DNA of 64,000 bases from Timema cristinae (Eukaryota > Arthropoda > Insecta > Phasmatodea > Timematidae), in contig JBCFYV010000012.1 of the NCBI GenBank assembly GCA_039000515.1, positions 9,049,486-9,113,485 of the forward strand, in the 5' to 3' direction. Below the pieces are notes generated by a model. The model was not told the origin of the DNA. It did not search any database and saw nothing but the letters and a program-made list of their open reading frames with translations. Each line of letters begins with the position of its first letter. The stretch's first letter is position 1. Shown here in pieces: positions 12,601-22,938 of this stretch. Made by a program: the position numbers and the translations under genes.

Positions 12601-15600
12601 GTATTTTTTTCTGAGTCTTAAAAAAAATCTTTACAGGCTAGAAAGTGAACCTACATCAATATTATTTCATAAAATATATAATTTAATTTTTTTTCAATGG
12701 GGATTTTTAACGTGCAAATTATGAAAACAAGGATTATATCAGTACACGACTTACAAACTAGCTTTTAACTATGACATACATAACAGATTACTAAAGTTAA
12801 ACTACCGACTCTGCCTGGAATCGAAACAGGGACTCTTAGCATAGTAAACACACGTGATATCGACCTAGCTAAAGTATCTGTTCAAATATAATTAGACGCG
12901 TACTATGTAAAATAAGTAAGTAATAGAGTGGTGGGGTATTTCCTCTCCTCAAGCAGGTACTCAGTTTGAGAAGGAAGATAATAGAGTGGTGGGGGTATTT
13001 CCTCTCCTCAAGCAGGTACTCAGTTTGAGAAGGAAGATAATAGAGTGGTGGGGTATTTCCTCTCCTCAAAAACGTACTCAGTTTGAGAAGGAAGATAATA
13101 GAGTGGTGGGGTATTTCCTCTCCTCAAGCAGGTACTCAGTTCGAGAAGGAAGATAATAGAGTGGTGAAGTATTTCCTCTCCTCAAAAAGGTACTCAGTTT
13201 GAGAAGGAAGATAATAGAGTGGTGGGGATATTTCCTCTCCCCAAGCAGGTACTCAGTTTGAGAAGGAAGATAATAGAGTGGTGGGGTATTTCCTCTCCTC
13301 AAGCAGGTACTCAGTTTGAGAAGGAAAGTAGAGTGGTGGGGTATTTCCTCTCCTCAAGCAGGTACTCAGTTCGAGAAGGAAAGTAGAGTGGTGGGGGTAT
13401 TTCCTCTCCTCAAGCAGGTACTCAGTTCGAGAAGGAAAGTAATAGAGTGGTGGGGGTATTTCCTCTCCTCAAGCAAGTACTCAGTTTGAGAAGGAAGATA
13501 ATAGAGTGGTGGGGGTATTTCCTCTCCTCAAGCAAGTACTCAGTTTGAGAAGGAAGATAATAGAGTGGTGGGGGTATTACCTCTCCTCAAGCAAGTACTC
13601 AGTTTGAAAAGGAAGGAAAGTAGAGTGGTGGGGGTATTTCCTCTCCTCAAGCAAGTACTAAGTTTGAGAAGGAAGATAATAGAGTGGTGGGGGTATTTCC
13701 TATCCTCAAGCAGGTACTCAGTTTGAGAAGGAAAGTAGAGTGGTGGGGTATTTCCTCTCCTCAAGCAGGTACTCAGTTCGAGAAGGAAAGTAATAGAGTG
13801 GTGGGGGTATTTCCTCTCCTCAAGCAAGAACTCAGTTTGAGAAGGAAGATAATAGAGTGGTGGGGGTATTTCCTCTCCTCAAGCAAGTAGTCAGTACGAG
13901 AAGGAAGATAATAGAGTGGTGGGGGTATTTCCTCTCCTCAAGCAGGTACTCAGTTCGAGAAGGAAAGTAATAGAGTGGTGGGGGTATTTCCTCTCCTCAA
14001 GCAAGTACTCAGTTTGAGAAGGAAGATAATAGAGTGGTGGGGGTATTTCCTCTCCTCAAGCAGGTACTCAGTTTGAGAAGGAAAGTAGAGTGGTGGGGGT
14101 ATTTCCTCTCCTCAAGCAGGTACTCAGTTCGAGAAGGAAAGTAATAGAGTGGTGGGGGTATTTCCTCTCCTCAAGCAGGTACTCAGTTCGAGAAGGAAAG
14201 TAGAGTGGTGGGGTATTTCCTCTCTTCAAACAGGTACTCAGTTTGAGAAGGAAGATAAGACCCAAAAAGAAATGTGGTATTCTATTCTGCCGCACCTTAA
14301 ACTTCTCCGTTTTATTTATTATATCCTCTTCCTTTTTTTTAGTAACGCTAACTCTTTCATTTATAAAAATTGCCTGTCTATTTTTAATAGAAATAAACTT
14401 ATCTGATAATTAAAAGAGTTATTAAATCTTTTTCATGTATTAATACGTCAGGTCATGTGAACCGTTACCGTCACTTTTATTATACATTATCAATACTGAT
14501 GGAGTCATAGGGCCAGTTTCATAGTCAAGTTTAGTACGCCTAAAGTGCGGCGCTACACTAAGTACATGACGACACCTACCTAAACCAGAATGGAATGGGC
14601 CAGTTTTCAATGCGAGAATGGCCCATTCCATTCGAGTTTAGGTAGGTGTTGTCATGTACTTAGTGTAGCGCCGCACTTGAGGCGTACTAAATTTGACTAT
14701 GAAACTGGCCCTTAAGCTGAACTCCCGCACTAAAACTAAATTAGTGAATTTCATTCAGTCAGTGATCTTGTCCGTAACTCAGTGATGGAGATAAATTATG
14801 GCAGTGGTACCAATGTGAAAAGCTGTAACTAAAACGAATGTTTTTTAGTCCAGTCGTTGGTGACGGCTACGAGTGACCAGAACTAGTTTACCAGACTGAT
14901 AAGACCATTAGTAGTTGTAAATTATGTTGTACTATTCTAATTTCCTCTGGTATTTAAACAATTAATTCAAATGCAACCCATGACTCTATTTTACAATTTT
15001 TTTTATTTTATTTCAATCCAAGTACTATTTTATATTCGAAAGGTCTATTGATAATTAGGGCTACCAGTTACATAAATTATATTTTACTTCAAGAATGTAC
15101 CTATGTAATTTAAGTTATGTTAAGTTAACTATTGATAGCCAGAGTTAAGTTCAGTAAGTTGAGTCTAACTGCCTCAGATGGATGATAGTAACCAAACTTA
15201 TACTAAGCAGGTGCTCATAAAACGTAAATCTCGATTTAATATTTTACTGTGGCTACAAAAATATATGCATAAAATAACTGAGGTAATATACTTCAATATG
15301 AAAGTAAATCATCGAACGTCTTAGCTCAAAACAAACTGAAAAACGTAAGCAATTTTTGGACGAGCTTCCACTAAAGACAATATTCTAATCTAAGCAAAAA
15401 TTGGTTTTGTTGTGCGATCCGTTTTCAAAAAAACAGTCAGGCTAAATGTGTACATAGGAAGAGGCAATGAAAGTTCTAGGTTGATAAAATCCAAGATGAA
15501 TATACGCTGTCCCTTGTAATTTCCCTCTGCCGAGCCATACAAAATCATGTTTACCTCTTGAGCGATTCTAAGCCAAAGGCTACGATACAGGTTGCGACCG

Positions 15601-18600
15601 CTATGCATCCAAGGTAGATCCCAACTACTGTGTAAATCTTGTCATCAGAAGGTCTTTCAAGATTTGTGTTGTTTGTAGCACTGGCTGTGCCAAGGCAAAA
15701 TGTGGCACCACATTCGACATTATCTTGCACCTGGTCATCACCCAATGAAAACACTGCGATCAAATAGGAGTAATAGTTTGTTAGTAGTCTACAAAAGTGT
15801 AAAATAAGGAAACAATAATTTATTGGAAAATTTCCCGGTGTTTCTCAGGGTGAATATAAAAGGTACATTTATTAAGACAGACACATTTCGAAGCACTAAA
15901 GTTCACTTTATTTAAGAAGTGTTTTCATATAAATATATTTCAAATCAGGTCCCTAAGGAGTTAAAAACATTACATTTTTATCTGTACACTTCTAACAAAG
16001 ACTAATGTAAAGGATAGCTCGTTTTCAACTATATGTAACGTGGAATGTCACAGTTATAATATCAACATAAATGGTTAAAATGTAGTCAGTGGCGTAACAT
16101 CAACATCAAGGGCCCTGATGCAACGTTTGTTAATGAGCCCATAAAAATAAGTTTTTACCTAACACGAGCTTACAAAAAAAATCATAAGCCTATGTGATGA
16201 TAATGTAGAAATTGAGAAAATAGCAAGTCTAGACAACCTTTCTTCCATAATTCCATTTCGTAAATAGTGCTTTGTTGATTTTAATTTAGAGGATGACTGT
16301 TTCGATGTTTCCACACTTACTGGCAGAGTTGCTAATTATAAAAGTGTCGTATAAATATCCCAGAAAGAAGAAATAAGGGACTTGTTTAAAATAATTTAAC
16401 AATTCATATAATTATCTTATTGAAGACATTTTATCAGGAGTTGAACACTGAAGAAGATATTAATTAATGCCCTTGGCCCTGTCGAATGCAAGTCTTAAAC
16501 CTATTTTGTGGGATGGTGGGTGGGTGGGAGATTGAAAGGCATGGCTTGGCCCCACAACCAACCAAAGTATCCTTCCGCGCCAACAATAACAGATGGATCA
16601 CGGAAACCGTAGATGGCACTATCAAGCGGACAAGTCTTGCGGAAAAATTATACGTTTGGAAATATTAGTTTTCTTGAGAACGAGGGAAACTTTTTATAGT
16701 AATATTTTCAACACCTCTTTAAGACAATGTATAATTGCTTATTGGTTGTTACCTTTTCTTATTTTTGCTATCCAGCCGGCAGTTTTCTATTTAAAAAATG
16801 TCAAAATTATTGATATTCGATCACTGCTAAAATTATAGAGGAGATTTGTACATAAAAAGTATAAATTAATCAACATGCTTCTATTCTTGAACAAACTGTT
16901 TCCGAAAAGAAAATTGAAAACAATAAACATTCTTGAAGATAACCGTTTGTTTCTTTAGCTCTGCATTTTCACGCCAAATTAAAAGGGCCAGTCGCTTTAA
17001 ATCAATTTGATACTATTTTTAGAGATTTTCTGTATCTTCCTTTAGTTTTTCGTCAGTTGCTGTTTGTAGGGTTGTAGGATGAAGCCCACTTAAGTTATCA
17101 TGATCTCATTTGAATTTTTTGTTTAGTAGCACGTCTTACTACCTGTTAACTGTTCAGCTTATATAAATGTGTACTATTACGCTAATGAGCTAAGGATGAA
17201 GAAGGTTACATTTAAAGAAGTGTACGCCGCATTTGCGTGGAGGGAGAGTGTAAAACAACTTTTTTAAACTTCTCATTACACCCTATTGGTATTTGAACCC
17301 GGCCTCCTTGTCATCGGAAGTCCAGTATAGTGAAAGATCACCAAAGCAGGCTATTTATCATCTGATCCTCGCGAAGCTCACAAGATAATCGTTTTACTTA
17401 ACTTCTACATATATCTTGAAAAACAATAAGGCATTAATATCAAAAATAGAACCAACATTTAATGTTGGTTCTATTTCCAATATTAATGCTTATTGTTTGT
17501 ATTTTATTTAAAGAGATTAAAATTATTCCCTGATACCTGCAGACTTTCCTAAAATGATTTATCAACTGAGCGGCTTTCCACAGAGACACAGTTTTGTGAT
17601 TGCTATGATTTTGAGATAATATCCAATAGTCTGCAAAATATTTGAAAACATTACTATAAGGAATATATTTTCAAACATCTCAATTTTTTTTTGGTTAAGT
17701 ACTTTTACACTTAAGACCTCTTTATTTTTGGTCACTATAGCTATTTGAGTTAAAGTATTAGCCCCATTGGTGAAATTATTGCTCTGGGCATGTAATGACG
17801 AGTACCTAGATTATCAACGAGATGTTGATAAATTAAAAAAAATATTTTAGCAGGCTAGGAAAAAGAGTTACACTATTTAAAAAAAATATTTCGAGATCCT
17901 TTAACTATATCAAATAATTATTTTACTTCGAGTAATGCTGACATAGTTGTTGCTAATTACTAAATAAGATTGTGTAAGGATCAATGTCCAGTAGGCCTAC
18001 CTCCTACTAATGTTTAGAATGTTTATATTTTGCTTACATTTGGCTTGAACCCTACCATATATTCCACTAATAGTAACTGCCCGATCATAACGCTTACCAC
18101 GCATATTATTTAGATTCAGAACCGTATTTTATACCATCTTCCATAAGTTTTGAAGATCTTTCTGCTGAGTAATCAATCTACTTGTTACAGTCAACTCGAG
18201 AAACAATTCAATAATAACAAGTTTTTTTGGAACAGTATTCCTGCCTTTTTCACTGAAAACATATCAAACCACTAAACTTAATTGATCTTTTTTTAGTTAT
18301 ATATTGAGTGGTGTCAGAGATAATGGGGGGGAGTGGGACTATTATTGTAGCAATGAAAATTTCCATCAATATAATACTTATTATATAATTATTATATATG
18401 TTATACTGGCTCTATTAATTATAAATATCTGTTTATTGAACATATTACATATAATAAAACAAAAAAACATAATAATAATATTTTCTCTTTCTTAATAGTC
18501 CCTCAGAGCTCTGGTCCATGGTGCACTTGCACCATATGCACCATGAGGTGGTAGGACACTAATATAGAGTAGTTTAAATTCATTTTTTAAAAGACTCACA

Positions 18601-21600
18601 ACAAAGTCTTTTAAGATAGTTGAAGTTTGTTTGTATGGTTTTGAAACTTCAGACCTGACGCTTTCATAAGACATACCGTAGCGTAAGGATATTCCCATCA
18701 CGTAAGGGGGGCGGGGGGAGGGACTTCAACGTTACTAACCCTTACTTTACTTGCTGAAATGTGACGGATTAGGAACATAGGTAAATTCACTGAAATTCCG
18801 AACTATACTTGGACTCTGGTAGGAATTAAATTTTCAAAAATACAAACACGTTTGATTTTTGTCCCAATTGATAACATTTTACTATATTATTGGTATGGCT
18901 TTATAGGTATTGATAGAATCTATCAAAAGTGAGAGATATAAATTAAATGACCTTGACTTATGAAATATATTAGAGTGGTTTTAGTACCATTGAACTCTAA
19001 CAAATGATCCTTTCTAATGAACGCCTAATAAAGCATTATATATACCTATGAAAATAAAATATAGCATCTACCCACCAAAAGAAGACACCAGATTCCCCCA
19101 TATCTGGCTCGAGTTGTACAACATATAGAAGACCGTGAAGAACTGCATGGTGACCACCCCGCTGTTGAGTCCAGTCAGCTCGGAGTAGAGTTCGGAGAGG
19201 ACACTCAAATAAGTTCCTTGAGCGCACGCCAAGGGACCACTGGCGAGACCCAACAGTAAGGCGGTAAGGACCATGCTAGAGAGCTCTGGGTAGATTTGCG
19301 AGAAGAAGTAAGGTACGAAGGCAAGGTAACAAGCTACCACCGTCCATTTGCAGCCCAGCCAGCTGCAACAGCAAACACCAAAGTATTGATTTTCCTTACT
19401 AATAAATTTAATGTTCACTTTATAAACAAAGCATATTTTGTAAGTGTATAACTTACAAACTTACTTAATATAGGACAAACCACGTATTCTAGCACGTTGA
19501 AATTTACTAATTGATAGTTCAAATCGTAGAAATAATTATTAAGTATGTTTGTCATCACTATCTGAAATTGAACCAACGTTCCCTTGATTAACGATTGACT
19601 TTTCTTTGAGCAATATTATAAATAAGTTCCTGAGGTAATTATGTTGCATTAGCCACAAAGCTACCGCCACCAAAACAAAAACAACCGACTTATCAACTAT
19701 ACCAACACCATCAGCGGCCGGCCCAACTACACGACTACACGGCCCATCGGACACTCACAACGTCAAAAATCAAGCCGAACCCCACACCGACTACTCTCGG
19801 AATACTGAGGGGTGAGGGCAGAGTCGAGTCCAGTGCTTTGCATGATTGACTCCACCGAACCAAAGATCTTCAGTTAGAAAGAAGAAACACTCCTCAGTGC
19901 CCAAGTCTGCCGTCCAGACGCTCGTAGAATATTCCACGCCTTGTTATGTTATTTGGTTTTCCCCCTCTCGTCTCACTTCGTTCCGTGTGCTGTGATATGT
20001 GCCTTCTGTATATAAGAGTGATTCGTGTGGGTTAAGCGTCACTCTGGGACTGGCTTTGGAAATAGCTTGTGCGAGCTACGGCTTCGGATATAAACCATGT
20101 AAGATAAATTACTTTTCGGCCTAAATCTTTGTTGTTCTAAATTTCACTTTGGACTCTTAATAATTATTTCTAATATTCAAACAAAACTCTAACTTTTAAA
20201 CTTTGCGCGTATTACTGATGTCAAGTATTGGTGGACTTAAGCTTTGGACTTGTATTTATTTCAAATAGTAACGAACTTTAACAAAATGAAATATGATTTC
20301 ATTTTCAATAATATCTCTTTTGCACTTGTAATTATTTATAATATTGATGGGCTTTAACTTTGAACTTTGCCCGCAGTGTTTATGTCAAGTATTAAGTTTA
20401 GGAGTTGGACAAAAGTAAAACATCTTATGATGTCGATATTTATTGAGTAATATGTTTTCTCTGAGCATAAAGGACTTAAGCTTTACCCTCTTACTGGGAA
20501 GCATTTCTCTTGAAATATTGTTTATATAACTCTATGTTAGATGTTAGGTTTGTCTTTTGCTTATTGGATTATAATGCCTTTAGATTCCGTCTATGGAATT
20601 GTTCTGTTCATATTTAACTTTAAATGTTCACTCATGAACTTAGTGTACTTGGCGCCATCAGCGCGTGTAAGAAGTTAGTGATAGCCACCATAACTACTAA
20701 GTGATGGGTGGATATGTGTTATGTATTGGCGAGCTAATATGGGTTTATCTAACTAAAGTCAACATAAGCTATCTATAATTTGTGGGATCTTGTATATTTT
20801 CCCCATTTATGTGACGGAGAGAGGAAAGATGACTGGCAGGAAACAACTTTAAATATTGTTATGTGGAAGATTGACATTTATGCTTAGGTTATATTGAGGA
20901 GTTATTCATTGTTGTTTTGGCCTAACCAAGTTTGCTATTAGCGAGGCTAATCGCTTATATGTCCTGCCCCCTCCTTATGAGGCCATTATGCTAGATTGTA
21001 TATTTTGTATAGCCTATCTTTTCTTGAGATTGTTGATCTCTATATATTGTTGTCTATATTTTTGAATCTTAATAAACATCTCTTGACTATAATGTTTGTA
21101 CTTACCTTTTTATACGTTCATTCTTAGGTAGGCTACTGCTAGTTAAAATATGTTGCCTAATAATCAAACCAGAGGTGTAGTTACGATCTTGTTGATGCAA
21201 TATTATTGGGGGTGACCGTGGGTACGAGTCCCGCTATAGTTCTTATTGCGCGTGCTGGGTATCAGTTAGGTTTTTCCCAGTTTTTCTTGGCTCTTTTTAC
21301 TCACCCAGCACACCTATTTTTTTTTGCTAACTTATATTTATTATTGTTATTTTTTTGTATTTGAACACGCCTAATTAGGCGCAACGGTTCAATTAAGTCA
21401 AGTTAATGTTAGTTTCTGAGATAGTTTAGTCGGTTTTCGTCATTTACCGAATGAGTAGAGTGACTTTTAGTTAGTTTCGAGCTAAGTTTGATTTACACAC
21501 TATCATACAATAGCCATTTCATATGAGTAATAGTTATCAATTTACTTTAAGTGGAGTTTCTAGTAAACGTATTATGATTAATATAGGCCTACTTATAAGT

Positions 21601-22335
21601 ACTAAACTTTGCCTGAATTTGAATGCATTACCTTGTCTGGTCTATATATTGTATATTTACAACCAGGTAAAAATATAAATAAGATACAATCTACAGAAAA
21701 TGTACTCGCACTTTCGTTTGAGGGAGAGTCGGAAATCACGTAAGAAAAAAACATCTTAGCATTCCCAACAAGAATTTGATCAACTTGTCACCAGCAAATC
21801 AAATCAAACTAGACAAGACTGGTGGCTTTTATTACGTGTTCCAACTATTGCTGGTAGCCTGAAGTCTTACTTCTATATCATGATTACATGGTCTAAGGCA
21901 TCACTCATTGTATAATGTGTCAATTGTCTGATAATCGTAGTAAACCTCTGTAATAGTTTGGATGACACCCGAATAAACATGAAAAGTCAACGCGCTGGAA
22001 AGAGATGATGATAGATTGTCATAAAATAGCACCGCATAGTGGTGAGACCTTTTCATGAATCAACGTCTTTATCATGAGGAATGGTACTTACTGTAACAGG
22101 GTCGTTGAGCCGAAGACACTCGAAAATAAGAATCCAGCAAAATTGGAAGTTAGCGCGCGGTGCCTAGACTTTCTGAAGCGTTGATAGTGCTCTGTAACTG
22201 CAAAATACCATTAACTGCGGAGTAATGAATCATGAAAGAAACACTTAACACGACAAGGTTGACCACAATTCGACGTTTCTCTCTCCTATGGATAGGTCTG
22301 TCATCGTAGATGTTTGTTGTAGATATCTCCATCAT
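3405..22335 (-). CDS. UNC93-like membrane protein, six coding exons (span includes introns)
   Basis: This gene encodes a multi-pass membrane protein of the UNC93 family (MFS fold). Relatives act in potassium-channel regulation (worm unc-93) or receptor trafficking (UNC93B1); the exact role here is unknown. Coding exons in transcript order are 22335-22092, 19362-19076, 15753-15555, 12029-11867, 10658-10391 and 3631-3405. Junction phases match throughout (2, 1, 2, 0, 1), every intron has GT/AG ends, and the total is 1388 nt, one short of 463 codons. The implied product is about 462 residues, normal for the family, with about 12 hydrophobic segments. Family landmarks are LGCKWTVV, LASGPLACAQGTYL, IPLTIWSGMEQSFF, GLWGVTDGIL and the C-terminal LYGIFFPGQEEGAF block. 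The one defect is a -1 frameshift in exon 1. Introns of 1.2-6.8 kb are packed with transposons. Upstream non-coding exons were not found. Either a real null allele or an assembly error could explain the frameshift. Confidence 0.9.
4127..4981. mobile_element. Non-autonomous hAT element with 8-bp target duplication
   Basis: The termini are CAGGGGCGGCTCGTC and, inverted, CAGTGGCGGCTCGTC, typical hAT ends. ACAAGCAC flanks it exactly at 4119-4126 and 4982-4989. It is 855 bp with no transposase frame, inserted in the outer repeats of the large inverted-repeat element. Confidence 0.9.
6000..8587 (+). pseudogene. Broken hAT/ZBED transposase coding region
   Basis: The reading frame shifts repeatedly. 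Best stretches are 6350-6657 (APYLTVQSTLDELFGILAAH and on to LSQQICGPKP), 6828-6900 (DGAANMVKAMVISFGKEK), 7060-7190 in another frame (VDTRWNSTFEMIKRF), and 7220-7645 (frames including SKIPTVSLSIPIAANLK-like sequence, ending SSLVGAGSDLPD). The hAT dimerisation end lies at 8465-8586. In intact relatives this enzyme cuts and pastes DNA using a split DDE site; here it is plainly dead. Confidence 0.8.
7608..8379 (+). repeat. 41-bp minisatellite, about 19 copies
   Basis: The unit is TGCTCTCTAGTTGGTGCAGG followed by CTCTGATCTCCCTGATTAAC plus T. Some copies lack GCTC and are about 37 bp. The first copy is continuous with transposase coding sequence, so the array grew from a transposon segment. Confidence 0.95.
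10391..10658 (-). CDS. UNC93-like coding exon 5 (TM8-TM10)
   Basis: The acceptor AATGTCAG is followed by GCG in phase 0, giving AYVSCAWGIRYIGYV. Hydrophobic segments are GYVTVCFGVTDVLSA, VMSFAAALQVASIVTLLCW and TLFVISGLWGVTDGIL. The exon ends in QSN plus the first base of the next codon with donor G|GTAAGT. This is the most recognisable UNC93 block of the locus. Confidence 0.92.
10700..10948 (-). mobile_element. SINE family B, near full length
   Basis: On the minus strand it runs from a tRNA-like head (CCGCCACGGTGGCTTAGC, B box AGGTTCGAATCTCG) through the body to the shared tail GAACGGGTAGTAAGACGCGG. It lies in an UNC93-like intron, 41 bases upstream of coding exon 5. Confidence 0.85.
10949..11866. 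other. UNC93-like intron 4, unannotated part
   Basis: AT-rich intron sequence between the SINE and coding exon 4; nothing recognised. Confidence 0.5.
11867..12029 (-). CDS. UNC93-like coding exon 4 (cytoplasmic linker and TM7)
   Basis: The acceptor GATTGTCAG is followed by T, which joins the preceding AG to give serine. The exon encodes a basic linker (CKDRKINRASSLELL) and TM7 with the family signature IPLTIWSGMEQSFFMADYTA. The donor is GCG|GTAAGT, phase 0. Confidence 0.9.
12119..12905 (-). mobile_element. Long tRNA-headed dispersed repeat, family D, copy 1
   Basis: On the minus strand it starts with a tRNA-like head (ACTTTAGCTAGGTCGATA, then TGTTTCGATTCCAGG) and continues for about 700 bases. 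It is collinear with 59242-59930. An internal segment of about 90 bases near 12470-12560 is missing from the other copy. It lies in an UNC93-like intron, immediately before a minisatellite. No coding potential is seen. Confidence 0.7.
12921..14258 (+). repeat. 53-59-bp minisatellite, about 24 copies
   Basis: The unit is TAGAGTGGTGGGGGTATTTC, CTCTCCTCAAGCAGGTACTC, AGTTTGAGAAGGAAGATAA. Short variants end GGAAAG without ATAA. Several frames stay open across it only because of its periodicity; I see no evidence of coding. It lies in UNC93-like intron 3. Confidence 0.95.
14510..14711. mobile_element. Palindromic MITE, 202 bp
   Basis: The arms of about 93 bases are nearly perfect inverted copies around a 15-base centre. 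The ends read GGGCCAGTTTCATAGTCAAG, and further in AGTGCGGCGCTACACTAAGT. The flanks (ATA on the left, TTA on the right) could be a diverged 3-bp target duplication. It would form a long hairpin. It lies in UNC93-like intron 3. Confidence 0.85.
14712..15554. other. UNC93-like intron 3, unannotated part
   Basis: AT-rich intron sequence between the palindromic MITE and coding exon 3; nothing recognised. Confidence 0.5.
15555..15753 (-). CDS. UNC93-like coding exon 3 (lumenal loop and TM6)
   Basis: The acceptor TTTGATCGCAG is followed by TG, completing a valine codon from exon 2. The exon encodes a cysteine-containing loop (VECGATFCLG), a potential N-glycosylation site (NNTN), the family motif ERPSDDKIYT and then TM6 (VVGIYLGCIAVATCIVAFGL). 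It ends at LESLK with donor AG|GTAAAC in phase 2. Confidence 0.9.
16087..16490. mobile_element. Possible hAT-like end
   Basis: CAGTGGCGTAACATCAACAT followed by GGGCCCTGATGCAA resembles the terminus of another hAT group. GCCCTTGGCCCTGTCGAATG near 16469 may be a related inner part. No inverted right end is seen. Confidence 0.4.
17128..17350 (-). mobile_element. Diverged SINE family B
   Basis: It starts with the inverted tail (AGCACGTCTTACTACC) and ends with a decayed tRNA-like head (B-box remnant GGTTCAAATACC). It lies in an UNC93-like intron. Confidence 0.7.
17421..17498. repeat. Short near-perfect hairpin, 78 bp
   Basis: AATAGAACCAACATT faces AATGTTGGTTCTATT directly, and the outer parts CAATAAGGCATTAATAT and AATATTAATGCTTATTG also pair. 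It could be a MITE remnant or a small-RNA precursor. Confidence 0.7.
17499..19075. other. UNC93-like intron 2, unannotated part
   Basis: AT-rich. A small palindromic piece (GGTGCACTTGCACC) lies at about 18520 and may be a DNA-transposon remnant. No coding exon recognised. Confidence 0.45.
19076..19362 (-). CDS. UNC93-like coding exon 2 (TM3-TM5)
   Basis: The acceptor TTTGCTGTTGCAG is followed by C, which completes the split codon from exon 1 and gives LLH-WLGCKWTVV. The exon holds three hydrophobic segments: CYLAFVPYFF, then MVLTALLLGLASGPLACA, then MQFFTVFYMLYNSSQI. It ends at WGNLVSSF with donor G|GTGGGT in phase 1. The blocks GPLACAQGTYL and YNSSQIWGNL are strongly family-typical. The exon is open throughout. 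Confidence 0.9.
19800..21130 (+). other. Possible retroelement-like (LTR-like) stretch in UNC93-like intron 1
   Basis: A TATA-like TGTATATAAGAG (about 20008), a partial internal duplication (CTTTGCGCGTATTACTGATG against CTTTGCCCGCAGTGTTTATG, both followed by TCAAGTATT) and AATAAA at about 21070 are the only structured features. TG...CA termini and a coding interior were not found. Confidence 0.25.
21168..21320 (+). repeat. tRNA-like promoter sequence, possible SINE
   Basis: An A-box-like GAGGTGTAGTTACGATC is followed about 40 bases on by a B-box-like GTGGGTACGAGTCCCGC, then an unrelated body (GCGTGCTGGGTATCAG) ending near a T-run. It differs from families A and B. A retrotransposon primer-binding site is an alternative reading. 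Confidence 0.4.
22092..22335 (-). CDS. UNC93-like coding exon 1 (N-terminus, TM1-TM2, carries a frameshift)
   Basis: The start is the ATG at 22335, followed at once by a second in-frame ATG. It reads MMEISTTNIYDDRPIHRR, then TM1 (RIVVNLVVLSVSFMIHYSAV) and the family-typical LQLQSTIN. Reading stays in frame to LGTA, then hits TAA at 22150-22152. The homologous continuation LTSNFAGFLFSSVFGSTTLL runs on in another frame to the donor CA|GTAAGT (GT at 22091-22090). The exon is 244 nt, but the phase-2 end needs 245. The missing base lies in or beside a GCGCGC run at about 22153-22158. A possible acceptor (TTTTCAG) ends at 22358, suggesting a 5' untranslated exon further upstream. Confidence 0.85.
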
Positions 22336-22489
22336 ATTTTCTGTTTTTATGCTGTGGCTGAAAATGGAAATTTATATATTTAGAGTATTGAGGGGCTACC
22401 AATTTCAATTCTCACATAGAATACATGCTATTTTTTAGTACCCATTGCCCTTTGTATCCGTCTGAGGGCTGCGATCCCTCATGCAAGAT

Positions 22490-22938
22490 TAACAATACTC
22501 ATTTACTTACTCTATGGCATTAGTAGCTCGAAATGTCACTGCCCCACTAACAAATGCCTATCGTGAGCTAGTTAGAGCCAGTCCACCTCATTACACCCTA
22601 TCTCTTTCAGGTAGTGCCTACATTCTAATTTTATCCTCTCATCTGCACATGGGTCTTCCCAATATTATCTTCCCATTGGGTTTGCCAGTCAGTATACTGA
22701 ACATGGTCCTAGATTCTTCCATTCGCGCTGCATGACCTACCCACCGTAGTTTATGAGACTTAATTATCCTATCAATGTCTTGTGATGAGTATAGGGTACG
22801 TAACTCATCATTATGTAACATCCTCCACTTCCCAGTAGTATCATCTCTCTTTAGATCAAATAGATTTATAAGCACCTTGTTTTCAAACACCCTAACATTA
22901 TTTTCATCATATAAGGTAGGAAATTGACTATATAACAA
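22490..22938 (-). pseudogene. LINE ORF2 C-terminal fragment, copy 1
   Basis: It encodes VFENKVLINLFDLKRDDTTG, YSSQDIDRIIKSHKLRWVGH and AARMEESRTMF, then GKPNGKIILGRP, after which frames break up. It ends like the other copies in an FRATNAIE-type tail. This C-terminal block is common in insect LINE ORF2 proteins; the clade is not assigned. It lies upstream of UNC93-like coding exon 1. Confidence 0.75.

Noticed and set aside
12869..14295. Several open frames across the 12.9-14.3 kb array (peptides with repeated RRGNTPPLYYLPSQTEYLL)
   Set aside because: They result from the repeat period and shift frame with every length variant; no start context or splice sites support coding.
15390..15608. 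Alternative frame overlapping UNC93-like exon 3
   Set aside because: The exon frame matches the family and splice phases; this one does not.
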